Shown here: piece after piece, positions 1 through 10,900 of the stretch
How the letters are laid out: each line of letters opens with the position of its first letter
Position numbering within the stretch: the first letter of the stretch is position 1
From: Ricordea florida
Taxonomy: Eukaryota > Cnidaria > Anthozoa > Corallimorpharia > Ricordeidae
Assembly (NCBI GenBank): GCA_949710005.1
Contig: OX453278.1
Location: 4,830,936-4,894,935, forward strand
DNA length: 64,000 bases
Direction: 5' to 3'
Program-made: the position numbers and the translations under genes
Notes under the pieces: model-generated
What the model saw: the letters and a program-made list of their open reading frames with translations, nothing else
Database searches by the model: none
Told to the model about the DNA's origin: nothing

Positions 1-23
1 TTTTTAATAAAACATAGATTCTT

Positions 24-650
24 TTAAATCACAGCAGGAATCTCTAAATAACATTGGAATGGATAACGTAAACATAAACATAGTCTCGAATATTTTTCAG
101 TTTTAAGCATTTCTACAAACTTTTTACGAGTTTCTGATTCTAAATCACCTCCATAATCTTCGAAAAGAATCTTCATACCTTTTTGTGATGGATTATGGAA
201 TGTAACAACACAAGCTACATTTTCACGGAATGGTTTTGCTATGGATGTTAATTGCTGAGTGAGAACCCACACTGATAATCCATGATGCCTTCCGGAGAAT
301 GCTAGATCTATAAACTTGTTTGAGCGTTTCTTTAGATCTTTCGATACAGCACAGTCGTCTAAAATTATTAGTGTATTTGTACCAGAGAACAAAGTTTGAC
401 AATCAGTTAATAACTCGTTAATCTCATCGCTGTTACTAGCATCTGGTGATAATACCAAGAAACGTTTATCTCCGTGAGCAAATTTATGATAGGTTTTATT
501 TTTAGCATAAGTTGGACATATGAGAACAATGTATTCAAACACTTTTCGGAATGGTCCTATGAGCTGATCCGTTAGGTACTTTGTCTTTCCACAATTTGTC
601 GGACCTGTTATAATGCAATGAAAAGGAACTTTATCTCGTAATTCTTCCAT
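24..650 (-). CDS. A32/FtsK-like genome packaging ATPase (element A)
   Basis: This 208-residue P-loop ATPase should pump the element's DNA into a capsid. The Walker A motif GPTNCGKT lies at about residues 16-23 and a Walker B strand ending LIILDDC at about 94-100. A conserved block reading SGRHHGLSVWVLTQQ follows, which fits the sensor segment of HerA/FtsK-type packaging ATPases. Homologues at 14148-14783 and 42375-43001 align along their whole length. The gene sits 8 nt after the capsid gene on the same strand, the usual capsid-ATPase pairing of Polintons. The ATG at 650 is the first in-frame start and matches the start of the other two copies. Family assignment is strong; the packaging role is inferred from the family and context. 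Confidence 0.88.
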   Translation of the reverse strand: MEELRDKVPFHCIITGPTNCGKTKYLTDQLIGPFRKVFEYIVLICPTYAKNKTYHKFAHGDKRFLVLSPDASNSDEINELLTDCQTLFSGTNTLIILDDCAVSKDLKKRSNKFIDLAFSGRHHGLSVWVLTQQLTSIAKPFRENVACVVTFHNPSQKGMKILFEDYGGDLESETRKKFVEMLKTEKYSRLCLCLRYPFQCYLEIPAVI

Positions 651-658
651 CTTTTTAA

Positions 659-1897
659 CTAATACATTATCGATCTTAAGTTTGAATTCATTATCTCCAT
701 CAACGCATCGGCTACCACAAACATGTGACAGGTTATATTTCCTGTTCCTCCAACTTTTCGTTTCATTTCAAGTTTTACTCCATCTCGTGTGTTGTTCAAA
801 GCCATACCTCCTCCATGAATACTATTGTCATGGTGAGTTCTCAAGTCAATCCATAGAGCAAACTTGTCGACATAAAAATCATTTAGCTTGACTCCCTCTT
901 TACCGAAACGTTTCATTACCGAATCCCAAAAGTCTGACGGTTTCATTCCCTTGGAGTAGATACGGTTTGGCATGCCGTCAACGTTAATGTCGATTGATGT
1001 AATATTTGGATTGACAAACTTTTCAGAATCTCTTGCTCCTCCGACATATTTCTCTGTGAACAAGCACAATATCCCTGTCATTGATCTCCTAGGTATATTA
1101 ATGTACTCGTTTATGTAACTGTCATTAGGTTTGGAGATGGTAAAAGTTTTGTGGAGAAGTACATTCTCGTAAAAGAATACTTTACCAACCTGATAAGCTG
1201 ACTGAGCCTCACTAGCTAAGTATTCACTTGAGATACAAGAATATTCCAACTCGAGGTTTTCGATTTTGTAAGTTGGAGTCTTGGTCTTGTCAGAATAAAC
1301 AACAATATCTGAAACTGGGGCCAGTGTAATCTCAAAGATTAGTGAATGAGGTAACGCCTTTGGATAGAAAACCTCATGATTGCTGAGAATAGGATGGTTG
1401 AGTGGGATACGGTACTTGGTGTTGTATACTGCTGCAAGAGCTACTTCCTTATCATTTCCTGAGGTTACCTTATCACCCGCATTTGTCCTAAGCTTCCTCA
1501 TGTTTTCAGAAGAAATACCTTGTTTTATTCCATTCTGACGATCTTCAGCTGTTAAGTATAAATCATGGTAGGTTTGAAAGAGATCGTATCTTTGAGTATC
1601 CTGTAGTGTTTCTCCACCAAAAAGAACCCTAAGTCTGGATACAAGGTTACTACCTACGTTATTCACAAGGGTGTTGTTAGCATGACCATCAACTGTCAAG
1701 TCAAATAGTAGAGATACACTTCCTGGAACAATCACTACATTTTGAGAAAGTTGTGGAATATTTATATATAGTGTTTCTTCAGGATTGGCGGATGAGGGAT
1801 TGAGTGTAATTCGATTCAGTGACGATTCCGCTTTCAAACCGAGAGGCTCTAGTGGAATCCTGTTTGGGTTAATTTCTTCAGATATAGCTTGCGACAT
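659..1897 (-). CDS. Major capsid protein, probable double jelly-roll type (element A)
   Basis: This 412-residue protein has close homologues at the same relative place in elements B (12837-14072) and C (43040-44281). All three share an N-terminal block around LNRITLNPSSA, a central TFDL/LFDL strand region, FGGETLQD or a similar block, and a C-terminal FALWIDLRT segment. Length, predicted beta-rich composition and linkage to the packaging ATPase and integrase fit the double jelly-roll capsid proteins of Polintons and adintoviruses. I see no protein-level motif that proves the fold. The gene starts 35 nt from the divergent integrase start, so the two probably share a control region. It is open along its full length. 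Confidence 0.75.
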   Translation of the reverse strand: MSQAISEEINPNRIPLEPLGLKAESSLNRITLNPSSANPEETLYINIPQLSQNVVIVPGSVSLLFDLTVDGHANNTLVNNVGSNLVSRLRVLFGGETLQDTQRYDLFQTYHDLYLTAEDRQNGIKQGISSENMRKLRTNAGDKVTSGNDKEVALAAVYNTKYRIPLNHPILSNHEVFYPKALPHSLIFEITLAPVSDIVVYSDKTKTPTYKIENLELEYSCISSEYLASEAQSAYQVGKVFFYENVLLHKTFTISKPNDSYINEYINIPRRSMTGILCLFTEKYVGGARDSEKFVNPNITSIDINVDGMPNRIYSKGMKPSDFWDSVMKRFGKEGVKLNDFYVDKFALWIDLRTHHDNSIHGGGMALNNTRDGVKLEMKRKVGGTGNITCHMFVVADALMEIMNSNLRSIMY

Positions 1898-1932
1898 GTT
1901 TTATTTTAAAGATAGGTGGAGTATTCTTTTAA

Positions 1933-2925
1933 ATGAGTAACGAAAGCGTGTTATCAAAAATATACTATTCAACTTATGGATATTGGAAAGGTTATTCTGC
2001 CATTCCTAAATTAGCTGAAAAAGCAAAAGTTAGTGAAGCTGAGGCTAAAAGATGGCTTGAGAAACAGGCGATGTGGCAAATCTATCTACCATCTCCAAAG
2101 TATATCCCTAGACCGCACTGGAATGTGGAAAAACCTAATCATATTCATCAAGCAGATTTATTATTTTTACCACATGATAGAGTGGGAAGAAAGACATATC
2201 GATATGCTCTGGTTGTGATTGATATTGCCTCGAGATACAAAGATGCAGAACCACTAACCTCAAAAGAAAGTAATGAGATTTCAAAAGCCTTTAGTAAGAT
2301 TTACTCTCGAAAGTTAAAATATCCTAAAACATTAATTGTTGATCCTGGTAAAGAATTCATGGGTGATGTAACAAAACTTATGGAAAAACATAATGTAAGA
2401 ATACAACGGTCTGAAGCTGGAAACCATAGAGCTCAAGCATTTGTTGAAAGAGCAAATAGAACATTATCAGAAAAACTATTTAGTCATCAATATGCACAAG
2501 AAATGATTAGTGATGATCGATCTAGAGTATGGGTGAAACGATTACCGGATATTTTGAAAACTTTGAATAGTGTACCAACGAGAATAACTGGGGAAGAGCC
2601 TGAGAAAGCTATAAAACTGAAAGAGGTTGATATTGATCCTCCAAAGTATAATCGAGTTGTTGGACATGATGAGGTTAGGCTACCACCTGGTGTTAAAGTT
2701 AGATACTTACTTGCTCCTGGAGAAGATGAAGGTGGAGAACGAAGAAGAGCTACGGATCCCATTTGGAGTATCCAGGTTTACGATCTTTCTAGTAGTGTTG
2801 TTTCACCTAATCAACCAGTTTTGTATTATTTACTAGATGGACCTAGGCGTGGTTTTGTGAGGGAAGAGCTTCAGTTTGTACCAGATGACACCGAACTCCC
2901 ACCTAATTTTGTGTTGAAACGATAA
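1933..2925 (+). CDS. Retroviral-like (rve) integrase (element A)
   Basis: This 330-residue DDE integrase would insert the linear element DNA into the host genome. Candidate catalytic residues are D75 in HQADLLFLP, D137 in VDPGKEF and E172 in FVERAN, giving the DD35E-like spacing of the rve family. The C-terminal third contains a basic, SH3-like stretch with RRRATDPIWS. The gene points opposite to the capsid gene and its 3' end overlaps the polymerase gene tail-to-tail by 55 nt. The same arrangement is found in elements B and C. The ATG at 1933 follows a TTTAAA run directly. The frame is intact. Confidence 0.9.
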   Translation: MSNESVLSKIYYSTYGYWKGYSAIPKLAEKAKVSEAEAKRWLEKQAMWQIYLPSPKYIPRPHWNVEKPNHIHQADLLFLPHDRVGRKTYRYALVVIDIASRYKDAEPLTSKESNEISKAFSKIYSRKLKYPKTLIVDPGKEFMGDVTKLMEKHNVRIQRSEAGNHRAQAFVERANRTLSEKLFSHQYAQEMISDDRSRVWVKRLPDILKTLNSVPTRITGEEPEKAIKLKEVDIDPPKYNRVVGHDEVRLPPGVKVRYLLAPGEDEGGERRRATDPIWSIQVYDLSSSVVSPNQPVLYYLLDGPRRGFVREELQFVPDDTELPPNFVLKR

Positions 2926-5900
2926 TGTCCATAGGCGTAAGTATGTATTCCATCTTCACAAATAACTCTCTTATCATCATCAGCAGATAGTGCAACTTTG
3001 TTAATCGTTTCAGTATAAACATCATGCTTATGACTTCTGATTACATTCATCTGTCTCATCTGAGGTTTTTTATTGAATAGACAATCCTTGTAATCATCAA
3101 ATGATATGGTCTTTTTTACTACTGATGCCTTTACACCTTTGTCCTTTTTTATCTCTTCACCTTTATCCATCTTATAGCTGTAAAGTTTGGCTCGTAGACC
3201 TACAAATTCAGCTATCTGTTTACCACCAGCTTCATCTTTGAACTTACCGATGACTTTCTTGTTCACACCTGTCTCAATACCTGATGGGTGGTTTTTAGGA
3301 TAATTACTAGTATCAAACATGGATTTTACATCTGGGTTAATATCCTTGTAGAAATCATCTGTTTCTGTCTCATATACAAGACTATCCGTATCTGTGAACA
3401 ACAATTTAGCTTTTACATCATATTTAGGTTTGATGTAATTATAATGAAATTTATACATTATTGTTTTACTTAGATCCAGAATGGACATACCTAAGTAAAC
3501 AGGTTTATTGAAGACCAACTTTGTTTTCTTCATGTGGATGGCAACCAGATTCTCACAAAAGATAGTACGATGCTGATAGTTAGGTTTTGATATTAATTTT
3601 TTCGCATCTTTTTTATTTGTAACCAATCGTACATCCACCCTTTTTCTAATATTTTCCATGGTTTTCCCAAAGACAGAGTTATTCATCAGCTTGAAGAAAT
3701 CTTTTTCAAAATCTTTGGTTGCTTTTGCCCTGAGGTTGGTATTCAAGTCGATGTATGGTTTTAACCAAGCTGACTCTTTGAATGTAATACCTCTATGAAT
3801 CTTAGTGACTTTTAATCCAAGACTTTCATAAACTTTCAGGGTTTCATGATGAACAACATACTTTACCTTATCATTGAGGTTTGGTATCAATTTCTCAACC
3901 TTATTAACGACAAGTCTCTCCGGAGCTAGTGGATAGTCGTTATGTAAATCATGAAGGTGATGGGGATAATCCAAATCAACCTCAAGTATGCATGGGATAT
4001 TTTTCCAGTTTGTAAGCTCTTGATCAGTCATCCATCTAAAACCATGAGTAGGGAGTGGTTTACTCATTCCACCACCATATAAGTTGTTTGCGTCGAGATA
4101 TGTATTATACTTTGTTGGTAAGTTAGAATCAAAGTTAGTCATGTAGGGGTTGTTAGCTTTACCATATCTAGTAGAGATCATAGATACACCCCCTCGAATG
4201 CCTTTTTCAACCATAAGTAGCATGTCAATATCAGTTAGCAACTCCAAATTCACTTTAGTTAACTTTAATGCTGCATCCCAGGCTAGTCCAGGTGCTGTGT
4301 AATACCAAGCAGGATCCAATCCATAGTTTTTACTACAAACATCTCTAAAGTTCTCAAAGACATCGGCTAACAGGAGTACATCTGACATAAGATATAGGTC
4401 GTGATATTCCCTCATTGTTTTCATATTGAAGGTTTCCCATACCTTTTTAGCATGTTGGTAGTTATCTTCTGTTATATCTTCATCGTTGAGTTTTGAATAG
4501 AACGCTTCTTTAGGTGGAAGTTGGGTTGCGTTGAGTTTATCGAAGCTATCAAACCAATCATATGGAAATACGCCTTTTCTCAACATCATATTCGTCTTAT
4601 CTTCAAAATAATTTTTCGTTTCAGCTAGATTCTTATCTGTCGGATAAAGACACTTACTTCCAGATAACACACATCTACAGACATCACACTTTCCACATTT
4701 AGTAAGATTATTAACTAAGTTGTCAAGGCTGGTTGCCATAAATTTAAATGAATCGATGAATTTGATATCTCGCTTCACATCAACCTGCTTACCTTCTTTA
4801 TTTGTAAAGGTATCAACTACAATCTGTTTTGTGAAAGAAATATAGTTTTCCTCATTATTAGCTATACAGTTTATTTTACCTTTTGATGTACCAAGATTCT
4901 TGATAAAAAGATGAGCGTCATATCTAGATAAGTTGTGAAAGAAGACTGGGAAGAACTTTGGAATCTTGTAATTTAAGTTGCATTCGTTATGAGCTGCTCC
5001 TCTATACTTTCCTGTAAGGTGACAGTGGTCCAATACCTTATCTTCTCCTAATTCACCCTCACATATGTGACAATGAGTAGCATTTTTATAGTCGATTTTA
5101 TCTTTATCACTCATCTCCACCTTCTTATGGAAATTGAACTTATTATAAATTTCCTTAATATCTGACTCTAATTTATCCACAAATATCTGTGCTATATCTT
5201 CATCTGGGGATTTAGCAGTGTATCGTACAGGCTTGGATTTAAATATGTTGTCATCAAAAGACTTTATAAAATAGCAGAATCCAGATGGTTTGTGCTTCTG
5301 GTATTGTTTAGTAAAGCTTCTACTTTCATCTGGGGAGCAGGTATGTATTTTCTTTGGAAAGCACTCAAAGTCTGCATATACACTAAAGGGGACTCGCATT
5401 TTTCTGTTATAATTTTTAAAATAAATATAACGAGGATTTCCATCTTTATCTATAGGCATTTCAATCTTAACTTCTTCTTTTGAGTTGCAGTATTCAAGAT
5501 GTTTTTCTAATGAGGTTTTGGAGTTAAATGAGTTGAGACATCTAAGACAAAATTCGCGTTTGTGTTGGTTATTATTTACTTGAGAGGATAAAAGTTTACT
5601 CAAAGACATATTCTTTATCCAGCAGTAGTGCTTTGTTTCATCGTATGATATTAGAAGTAAGTTGATCACTTGACATCCTCGTTTCTTACTTATTCTTAGA
5701 GTGTATACATAACCTTTATATCCTAAGACGTTAATCGCATAGGGATTTTGCTTTTCGAAGTTATCAATCTGTTTTGGTGAAACTGGGAACTCTATTCCTG
5801 ACCAGTTAAAATTATTTGAGTTTTCTCTCATTTGTTTATTTAGTCTCTCTGGATGAACATCTTGTGTATATACAGCTGAGGTTACTGCCCACTTGAAACA

Positions 5901-6585
5901 CTCATGATCCTTCTCATTCTTAACGTTTATAATTGCCTTCTTCGATGCTAATTTTGATGGTAGTGAAATATAGGAACTTCCAGAAAGCGGTTCAAAGGGG
6001 TCGATGTGTATATCAAAGTATTCCACATGGTCGAATTTCCAACCATAGCCGTTAACTATAAATCGCTCAAACTCTTCAAGTTGGTGATTGGTCATAGTAT
6101 CGAATAAGTTAGAGAAATCGGTTGATTCAGTAATTATTTCTACAAGTGAATGAAAGTATCTTGAAGTTTCATCAATATGATTAGTGAGTAGACTCTCTTT
6201 TATTAACTTACATGTTAAGATAAATTTCACCTTTATTGGTTTCTTTTTCTGATTAATGAGATTTAGAACTTTTTGTTTGATTTTATTGATGAACGTTTTG
6301 GGATCATACCCTTTCTGTCCATCTATCCTATAGGTTTTCAGATAACCCTTCAACGCTGTTTGTTGTTCTTTTGGGGCGAGGCGGTTGAATATGCGGTTAA
6401 ACTTTTCCTTCTGACTTTCGACTCGTTTTTTTACAGTCTTTTTGATATTTTCTGGGGTTAAAGATAGAATCCAATCTGTAAACTTTTTACTCGCTTTGTT
6501 TATCGGTTTGATAACTTTGCTTTCTAAATGTTTATGTGATATGAGTTGGGATGTGGGTTTAGAAGGTTCGAGAATGGGTCTTTGA

Positions 6586-7000
6586 GTTTGGTTTGGGATA
6601 TTTTTTCTAGGGGCTGGGATTGGTCTTTGTGGTTGGTTTGGGATATTAGTTCTAGGGGTTGGAATTGGTCTTTGTGGTTGGTTTGGGATATTTTTTCTAG
6701 GGGCTGGGATTGGTCTTTGTGGTTGGTTTGGGATATTAGTTCTAGGGGCTGGGATTGGTCTTTGTGGTTGGTTTGGGATATTAGTTCTAGGGGTTGGAAT
6801 TGGTCTTTGTGGTTGGTTTGGGATATTAGTTCTAGGGGTTGGAATTGGTCTTTGTGGTTGGTTTGGGATATTAATTCTAGGGGCTGGGATTGGTCTTTGT
6901 GGTTGGTTTGGGATATTTTTTCTAGGGGCTGGGATTGGTCTTTGTGGTTGGTTTGGGATATTAGTTCTAGGGGCTGGGATTGGTCTTTGTGGTTGGTTTG
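6586..7000 (-). repeat. 45-bp coding minisatellite, about nine copies
   Basis: The unit, seen on the + strand as variants around GGTTGGTTTGGGATATT, repeats every 45 bp with only a few substitutions. Because 45 is a multiple of three and the unit lacks stops, several reading frames stay open on both strands. The frame continuous with the polymerase gives a proline-rich 15-residue repeat, including NQPQRPIPAPR. Element B is inserted in the last copy. Confidence 0.9.
6996..7000. repeat. 5-bp target site duplication GTTTG, left copy (element B)
   Basis: GTTTG directly precedes the first base of element B and is repeated directly after its last base at 24790-24794. Five base pairs is within the range of retroviral-type integrases but shorter than the 6 bp usual for Polintons. 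Confidence 0.75.
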
Positions 7001-7300
7001 AGTAGTTGGATTGTGGGCATTCTGGCGCAATTTGATTTTGATCGATTTTTTTGCGAAATCGTGGTTTTGGGGGTGGTCGATTTTATCGGATGGGTGTGGT
7101 CAAAAAAGTTTGTGCATAATTAATTGGGTCGAGTCGAGTTTGACTTGGTTGATTTTTTTTGATCGATGACTTTTTTCCGTCGTGTCGTTTTTTTCGTTTG
7201 GATCATCGATGTCCTTTGGGGGGGGGTGGGGTGGGGGCCGAGTTGTTAAAGTGGGATTTTGGGTCGAGGGTTGCACCGATTGGCATACGCAAACGAAATG
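7001..7300 (+). repeat. Left terminal inverted repeat of element B
   Basis: This pairs with 24491-24789. The first roughly 268 bases match almost perfectly, except for a poly-G run of nine here versus eight on the right. The inner part diverges for about 15 bases and then matches again through GGCATACGCAAACGAAATG. The repeat ends exactly at an ATG used by the first gene on each side. Confidence 0.9.
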
Positions 7301-7885
7301 GCGAACATGGATGATATGAGACTTGATAATGACAATATGGAAATTAACTTTGGAAGTTCAGTAGTGGATTGTCAGCTTGTTGAGTTTATGAGGTTTGCCC
7401 TCAAAAAGGGTTTGAATATCCATGATTTGATTGAGGGAAATAAACGTTTGATTCTTAAATGGATTCATAGAAATTACAGGGGTAAAGGTTCGATTTGGTT
7501 TTACATTCAATGCCATGTAATTCCATTCCTAAGGCCCCCCACACAAGTGTGTTTTCAGGGGTGTGATGAGGATGAAATTTTTGAAAGTGATGTGATGATG
7601 GATGATATGGCTAATGATGTATACATTGAACCACTTGTTGGTTTTGATTTGGACCACATTGTTAAAAGAGTACATGACATTATTATTGAAGACAATAGAC
7701 GTGAAAGGTGTATTTATGGTATGAGCATTAAAATAGAACAAGATGAAGCCTGGAGGTATCACAAGAAAACCTTTTACAAGGATTTGGACGATGAATTGAT
7801 GCGTGTTGCTTGGCATCCAAGTCGGGCAGTTGATTGGTGTTTTGACGAAGACGAGAAAAGCCTTTTGAATGAATTTCTTGAGTAG
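7298..7885 (+). CDS. WHPS-motif protein, left terminal gene of element B
   Basis: A protein of 195 residues with no function I can assign. The chosen ATG (7298) ends the terminal repeat; longer versions would need a TTG inside the repeat. The C terminus carries KTFYKDLDDELMRVAWHPS followed by R-x2-DWCFDEDE. The same C-terminal pattern is found in the element B gene at 23311-23949 and in the broken gene of element C at 35701-36420. From memory, similar WHPxR-x-WCLD tails occur in uncharacterised giant-virus proteins; a search is needed. The upstream AAAGTGGGATTTTGG in the repeat aligns with the early-type motif found before the paralogue. A perfect 8-bp palindrome follows the stop. Confidence 0.7.
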   Translation: MANMDDMRLDNDNMEINFGSSVVDCQLVEFMRFALKKGLNIHDLIEGNKRLILKWIHRNYRGKGSIWFYIQCHVIPFLRPPTQVCFQGCDEDEIFESDVMMDDMANDVYIEPLVGFDLDHIVKRVHDIIIEDNRRERCIYGMSIKIEQDEAWRYHKKTFYKDLDDELMRVAWHPSRAVDWCFDEDEKSLLNEFLE

Positions 7886-7903
7886 TTATGTGAAGGGCAC
7901 ACA

Positions 7904-7928
7904 TTTGTGACATGGTTCGTGTCACAAA
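7904..7928. terminator. Palindrome after the left terminal gene
   Basis: TTTGTGAC (7904-7911) and GTCACAAA (7921-7928) form an 8-bp stem with a 9-nt loop, 19 nt after the stop codon at 7885. It belongs to a set of similar stems placed after stops throughout elements B and C. A hairpin 3'-end signal is the most likely role; an operator for the next gene is an alternative. Confidence 0.55.
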
Positions 7929-7941
7929 AGTTGAAACATGG
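7926..7941 (+). promoter_or_regulatory. Degenerate early-type motif upstream of polymerase B
   Basis: AAAAGTTGAAACATGG lies 40 nt before the polymerase ATG at 7982. It matches the 15-mer AAAAATTGAAATTGG found elsewhere in the window except at a few positions. It overlaps the right arm of the preceding palindrome. Confidence 0.4.
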
Positions 7942-7981
7942 TTGTCTTAGAGATTACAAATGCCAGTATACAATTCGTGCC

Positions 7982-10900
7982 ATGGAGAATCTGACAGTAA
8001 AAGACCTGAGGTCAATAGCTAAAAGAGCCGGTGTGAGTGTTCGTGGGTTCAGAAAGGCTGAAATGCTTACAGCGTTATCTGACATACAACCCGAGAACTT
8101 GCCAGTGAAGATACTACGAACCATGGCCAAGAGGTCCGGTATTCGAGGTTATGGCAGCATGCGTAAAGAGGTTCTCATTAATGCTATTGGAGCTCCACGT
8201 GTGGTTGAAGCCAACGTTCCAGTTCCTGGTCCGGTTAGACCCATAAGAACAAGACCCGCCCGGGCTTCGTATGGAAGGGCCGTTGCTGCTGCCAGGCGTG
8301 AAATCGTTCAGACCACAGAGTGGATACGATCCAATGTTAGAGACCCAAACAAGAGGGCCATCACCAGGAGATTAAGAAAGGCAGCTGCTGCGGTTAGAAG
8401 GGAGGAACCCGAGTTTTTCGTCCCCGAAAGGCATGAAACGGCTCTGAGAGGCTTTTTGAGGACTTACATAGTGAATGGTAGAACTGGATATGATCCACCT
8501 TCATTCCTTGACAAGGTTAGAACACCATTCTATGTTTTGATGCTTAACCTTAGGAAGCCATTCAAGTTGAAGTGTATTCTTTCGTGTGGATTCGCGAGGA
8601 GGAACCCCCAAGATAATCGTGTTATTGAGCGGAGTCAAGGTCATTTTCATTCACTGATGGAGACAGTGACAGCTTCAACAGACACATACGCTTTGTTTGA
8701 TGGCATCAAAGCTAAACTTGGTGAATTGGTGCAGAAATACGAGAATGAGCACTCTGGATGGGTGTTTGAAAGTGTGATTGACTTTCGTATTCATTTGAAC
8801 CCATTTCAACCCTTTTCTGGAACTTCATACATTAAACTACCACCCAAATTGGCCGCTAAGAAGGCAATTGTCAATGTCAAGAATGAGGATCAAGAGTGCT
8901 TCAAATGGGCAGTGACATCTGCTGTGTTTCCAAGGGAGAAGGATGCTGGAAGGCTAAACAGAGAGATGAGAGAGAACTCAGAGAAACTCGATTGGTCAGG
9001 GATAGAGTTTCCCGTGGCAGCACTTAGTACAACTCAGATAGACAGGTTTGAAAGGCAGAACCCATATGGGATCAACATCCTCGGTTATGAGAATGCCGAG
9101 CCAACCCTAATCAGGCGCAGTAAAAAGTCAGGGGTTACAAAGATTAACCTACTCTTGATATCAAACGAAGAGACGAATCATTACTGTTGGATCAAAAACA
9201 TGTCAAGATTTGTCGAGTATAATAAACATCATGGCACTCGTTTCTATTGTGACAACTGCCTAAACTCGTTCAATTGTCAAAAGTCACTGGACGACCATAT
9301 GGAGTACTGCCTAAACAACGAATCAGTCAAAGTCCAGATGCCGATGGGGGAGGATGGCAGCTCAAAGTACATCACCTTCAAGAACCACAGACGAAAGATG
9401 CAAGTGCCATTTGTGATCTATGCGGATTTTGAGTGTTTCACGGAGAAGTTGGACACTTGTTTACCGGACGATAGGGACAGCTTCACGAATCAGTATCAGA
9501 AGCACAAGCCATCAGGATTTTGTTACCTTATCAAGTGTTTCGATGATAGTATATTTGAGCCCAAATTGGTGATGAGAACAGCCAACTTACCGGAGGATGA
9601 CATACCGCAAATGTTTCAGGAAAGCTTGGAGGAGGATGTCAAGAAGATCTATGATCAATTCAAGTCTGAAAGGAAGCTTGTAATGAAGAACAGCGATTAT
9701 AGGAAGCATGGAAAGGCTACTCACTGCCATATTTGTGAGGGCGAGTTGGGGAACGATAAGGTGGTCGACCACTGTCATTTTACAGGTAGGTACAGAGGAG
9801 CAGCCCACAAGAAATGTAACCTGGAATTTAGCACCCCTAAGTTCTTCCCAGTCATCTTCCACAACTTGTCTGGATACGATAGCCATTTGTTTATCAAGAA
9901 GATGGGAGTGTCAGAGGGTAAGATTGATTGTATCCCACTCAACGATGAAAAGTACATCTCATTCACCAAAGAGATTATGGTTGAAAAGTTCATGAAGAAA
10001 GATGATGATGGTAAGGAAAAGGAGGTTCAGATTAAACGAACCATTAGATTTGTAGACAGTTTTAGATTCATGGCAAGTGGGTTGGCTAGATTGGCTGACA
10101 ACTTGCCGAGAGAGTCTTTGGCAAACCTCTCGAGATATTACGAAGGGACAAACTTTGATCTTTTGGCTAGGAAGGGAGTGTTCCCCTATGATTGGTTTGA
10201 TGGCTTTGACAAGTTACAAGTGTCCAGTCTACCACCCAAGGATGAGTTTTATTCGATACTATACGACACAGACATATCGGATGACGATTATCAACATGCT
10301 GGGAACGTGTGGGAGACCTTTGGTATGAGAAGTTTCAGGGATTACCATGACTTGTATCTCAAAACAGATGTGATCCTGTTGGCTGACGTCTTTGAGAATT
10401 TCAGGGGGGTTTGTATGAAGAACTATGGGTTGGATCCAGCATGGCATTATACTGCGCCTGGACTGGCTTGGGATGCTACGTTGAAGATCACCAAGGTCGA
10501 GTTGGAGCTTTTGAGGGATCCCGATATGCTGATCATGGTGGAGAATGGGATCAGAGGTGGAATCTCAACGATCTCGACCAGGTATGGGAAGGCCAATAAT
10601 CGATACATGAAGACCTATAACCCCAGGTTGCCCACAAAGTTCATCACCTATTTGGATGCGAATGGACTCTATGGCTATGCAATGACCAAGGCGTTACCAA
10701 CCCACGGTTTTGAGTGGATGAGTGATCAAGAGTTGGTAGACTGGAGGAACCATCCATGCATATTAGAGGTGGACTTGGAGTACCCATTGGAGTTACACGA
10801 TCTTCACAATGATTACCCATTGGCTCCAGAGAGGTTGGATGTGGATGGGGTTGTTAAGTTGGTCCCCAATTTGAGGGCCAAGAAGAAGTACATTCTACAC

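Larger units (their letters stand above)
2871..7000 (-). pseudogene. Protein-primed DNA polymerase B, main part, cut at its 5' side by element B
   Basis: This is the larger piece of element A's DNA polymerase. The frame is open from 7000 down to the stop at 2871. Its order is a proline-rich 15-residue repeat (about nine copies), a conserved GYLKTYRIDGQKGYDP block, a C2H2-like finger, and an exonuclease DxE motif (YADFECF). A recombination endonuclease VII-like HNH/zinc module (HCHICEGELG ... DHCHLTGKYRGAAH) follows. Then come polymerase motifs A (YLDANNLYGG), B (LMNNSVFGKTM) and C (FTDTDSLVY). The N-terminal piece with the start codon lies at 24790-24927, on the far side of element B. No other stop or frameshift was found, so the insertion is the only visible lesion and is probably recent. 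Confidence 0.88.

Noticed and set aside
6524-7000. CRISPR-like regular repeats
   Set aside because: The units are contiguous 45-bp coding repeats without unique spacers. The same holds for the 106-bp and 41-bp repeats.
6524-7030. A 168-codon minus-strand frame with repeated QTNHKDQSQPLE units, and a 151-codon plus-strand frame through the same bases
   Set aside because: These are other frames of the 45-bp minisatellite. The frame continuous with the polymerase gene is the proline-rich one, and neither alternative has a plausible start or relatives.
7907-7981. Upstream ATG extension of element B's polymerase
   Set aside because: The extra 25 residues come from the palindrome and promoter-like region, while the MENLTVKDL start at 7982 matches the start of element A's polymerase.
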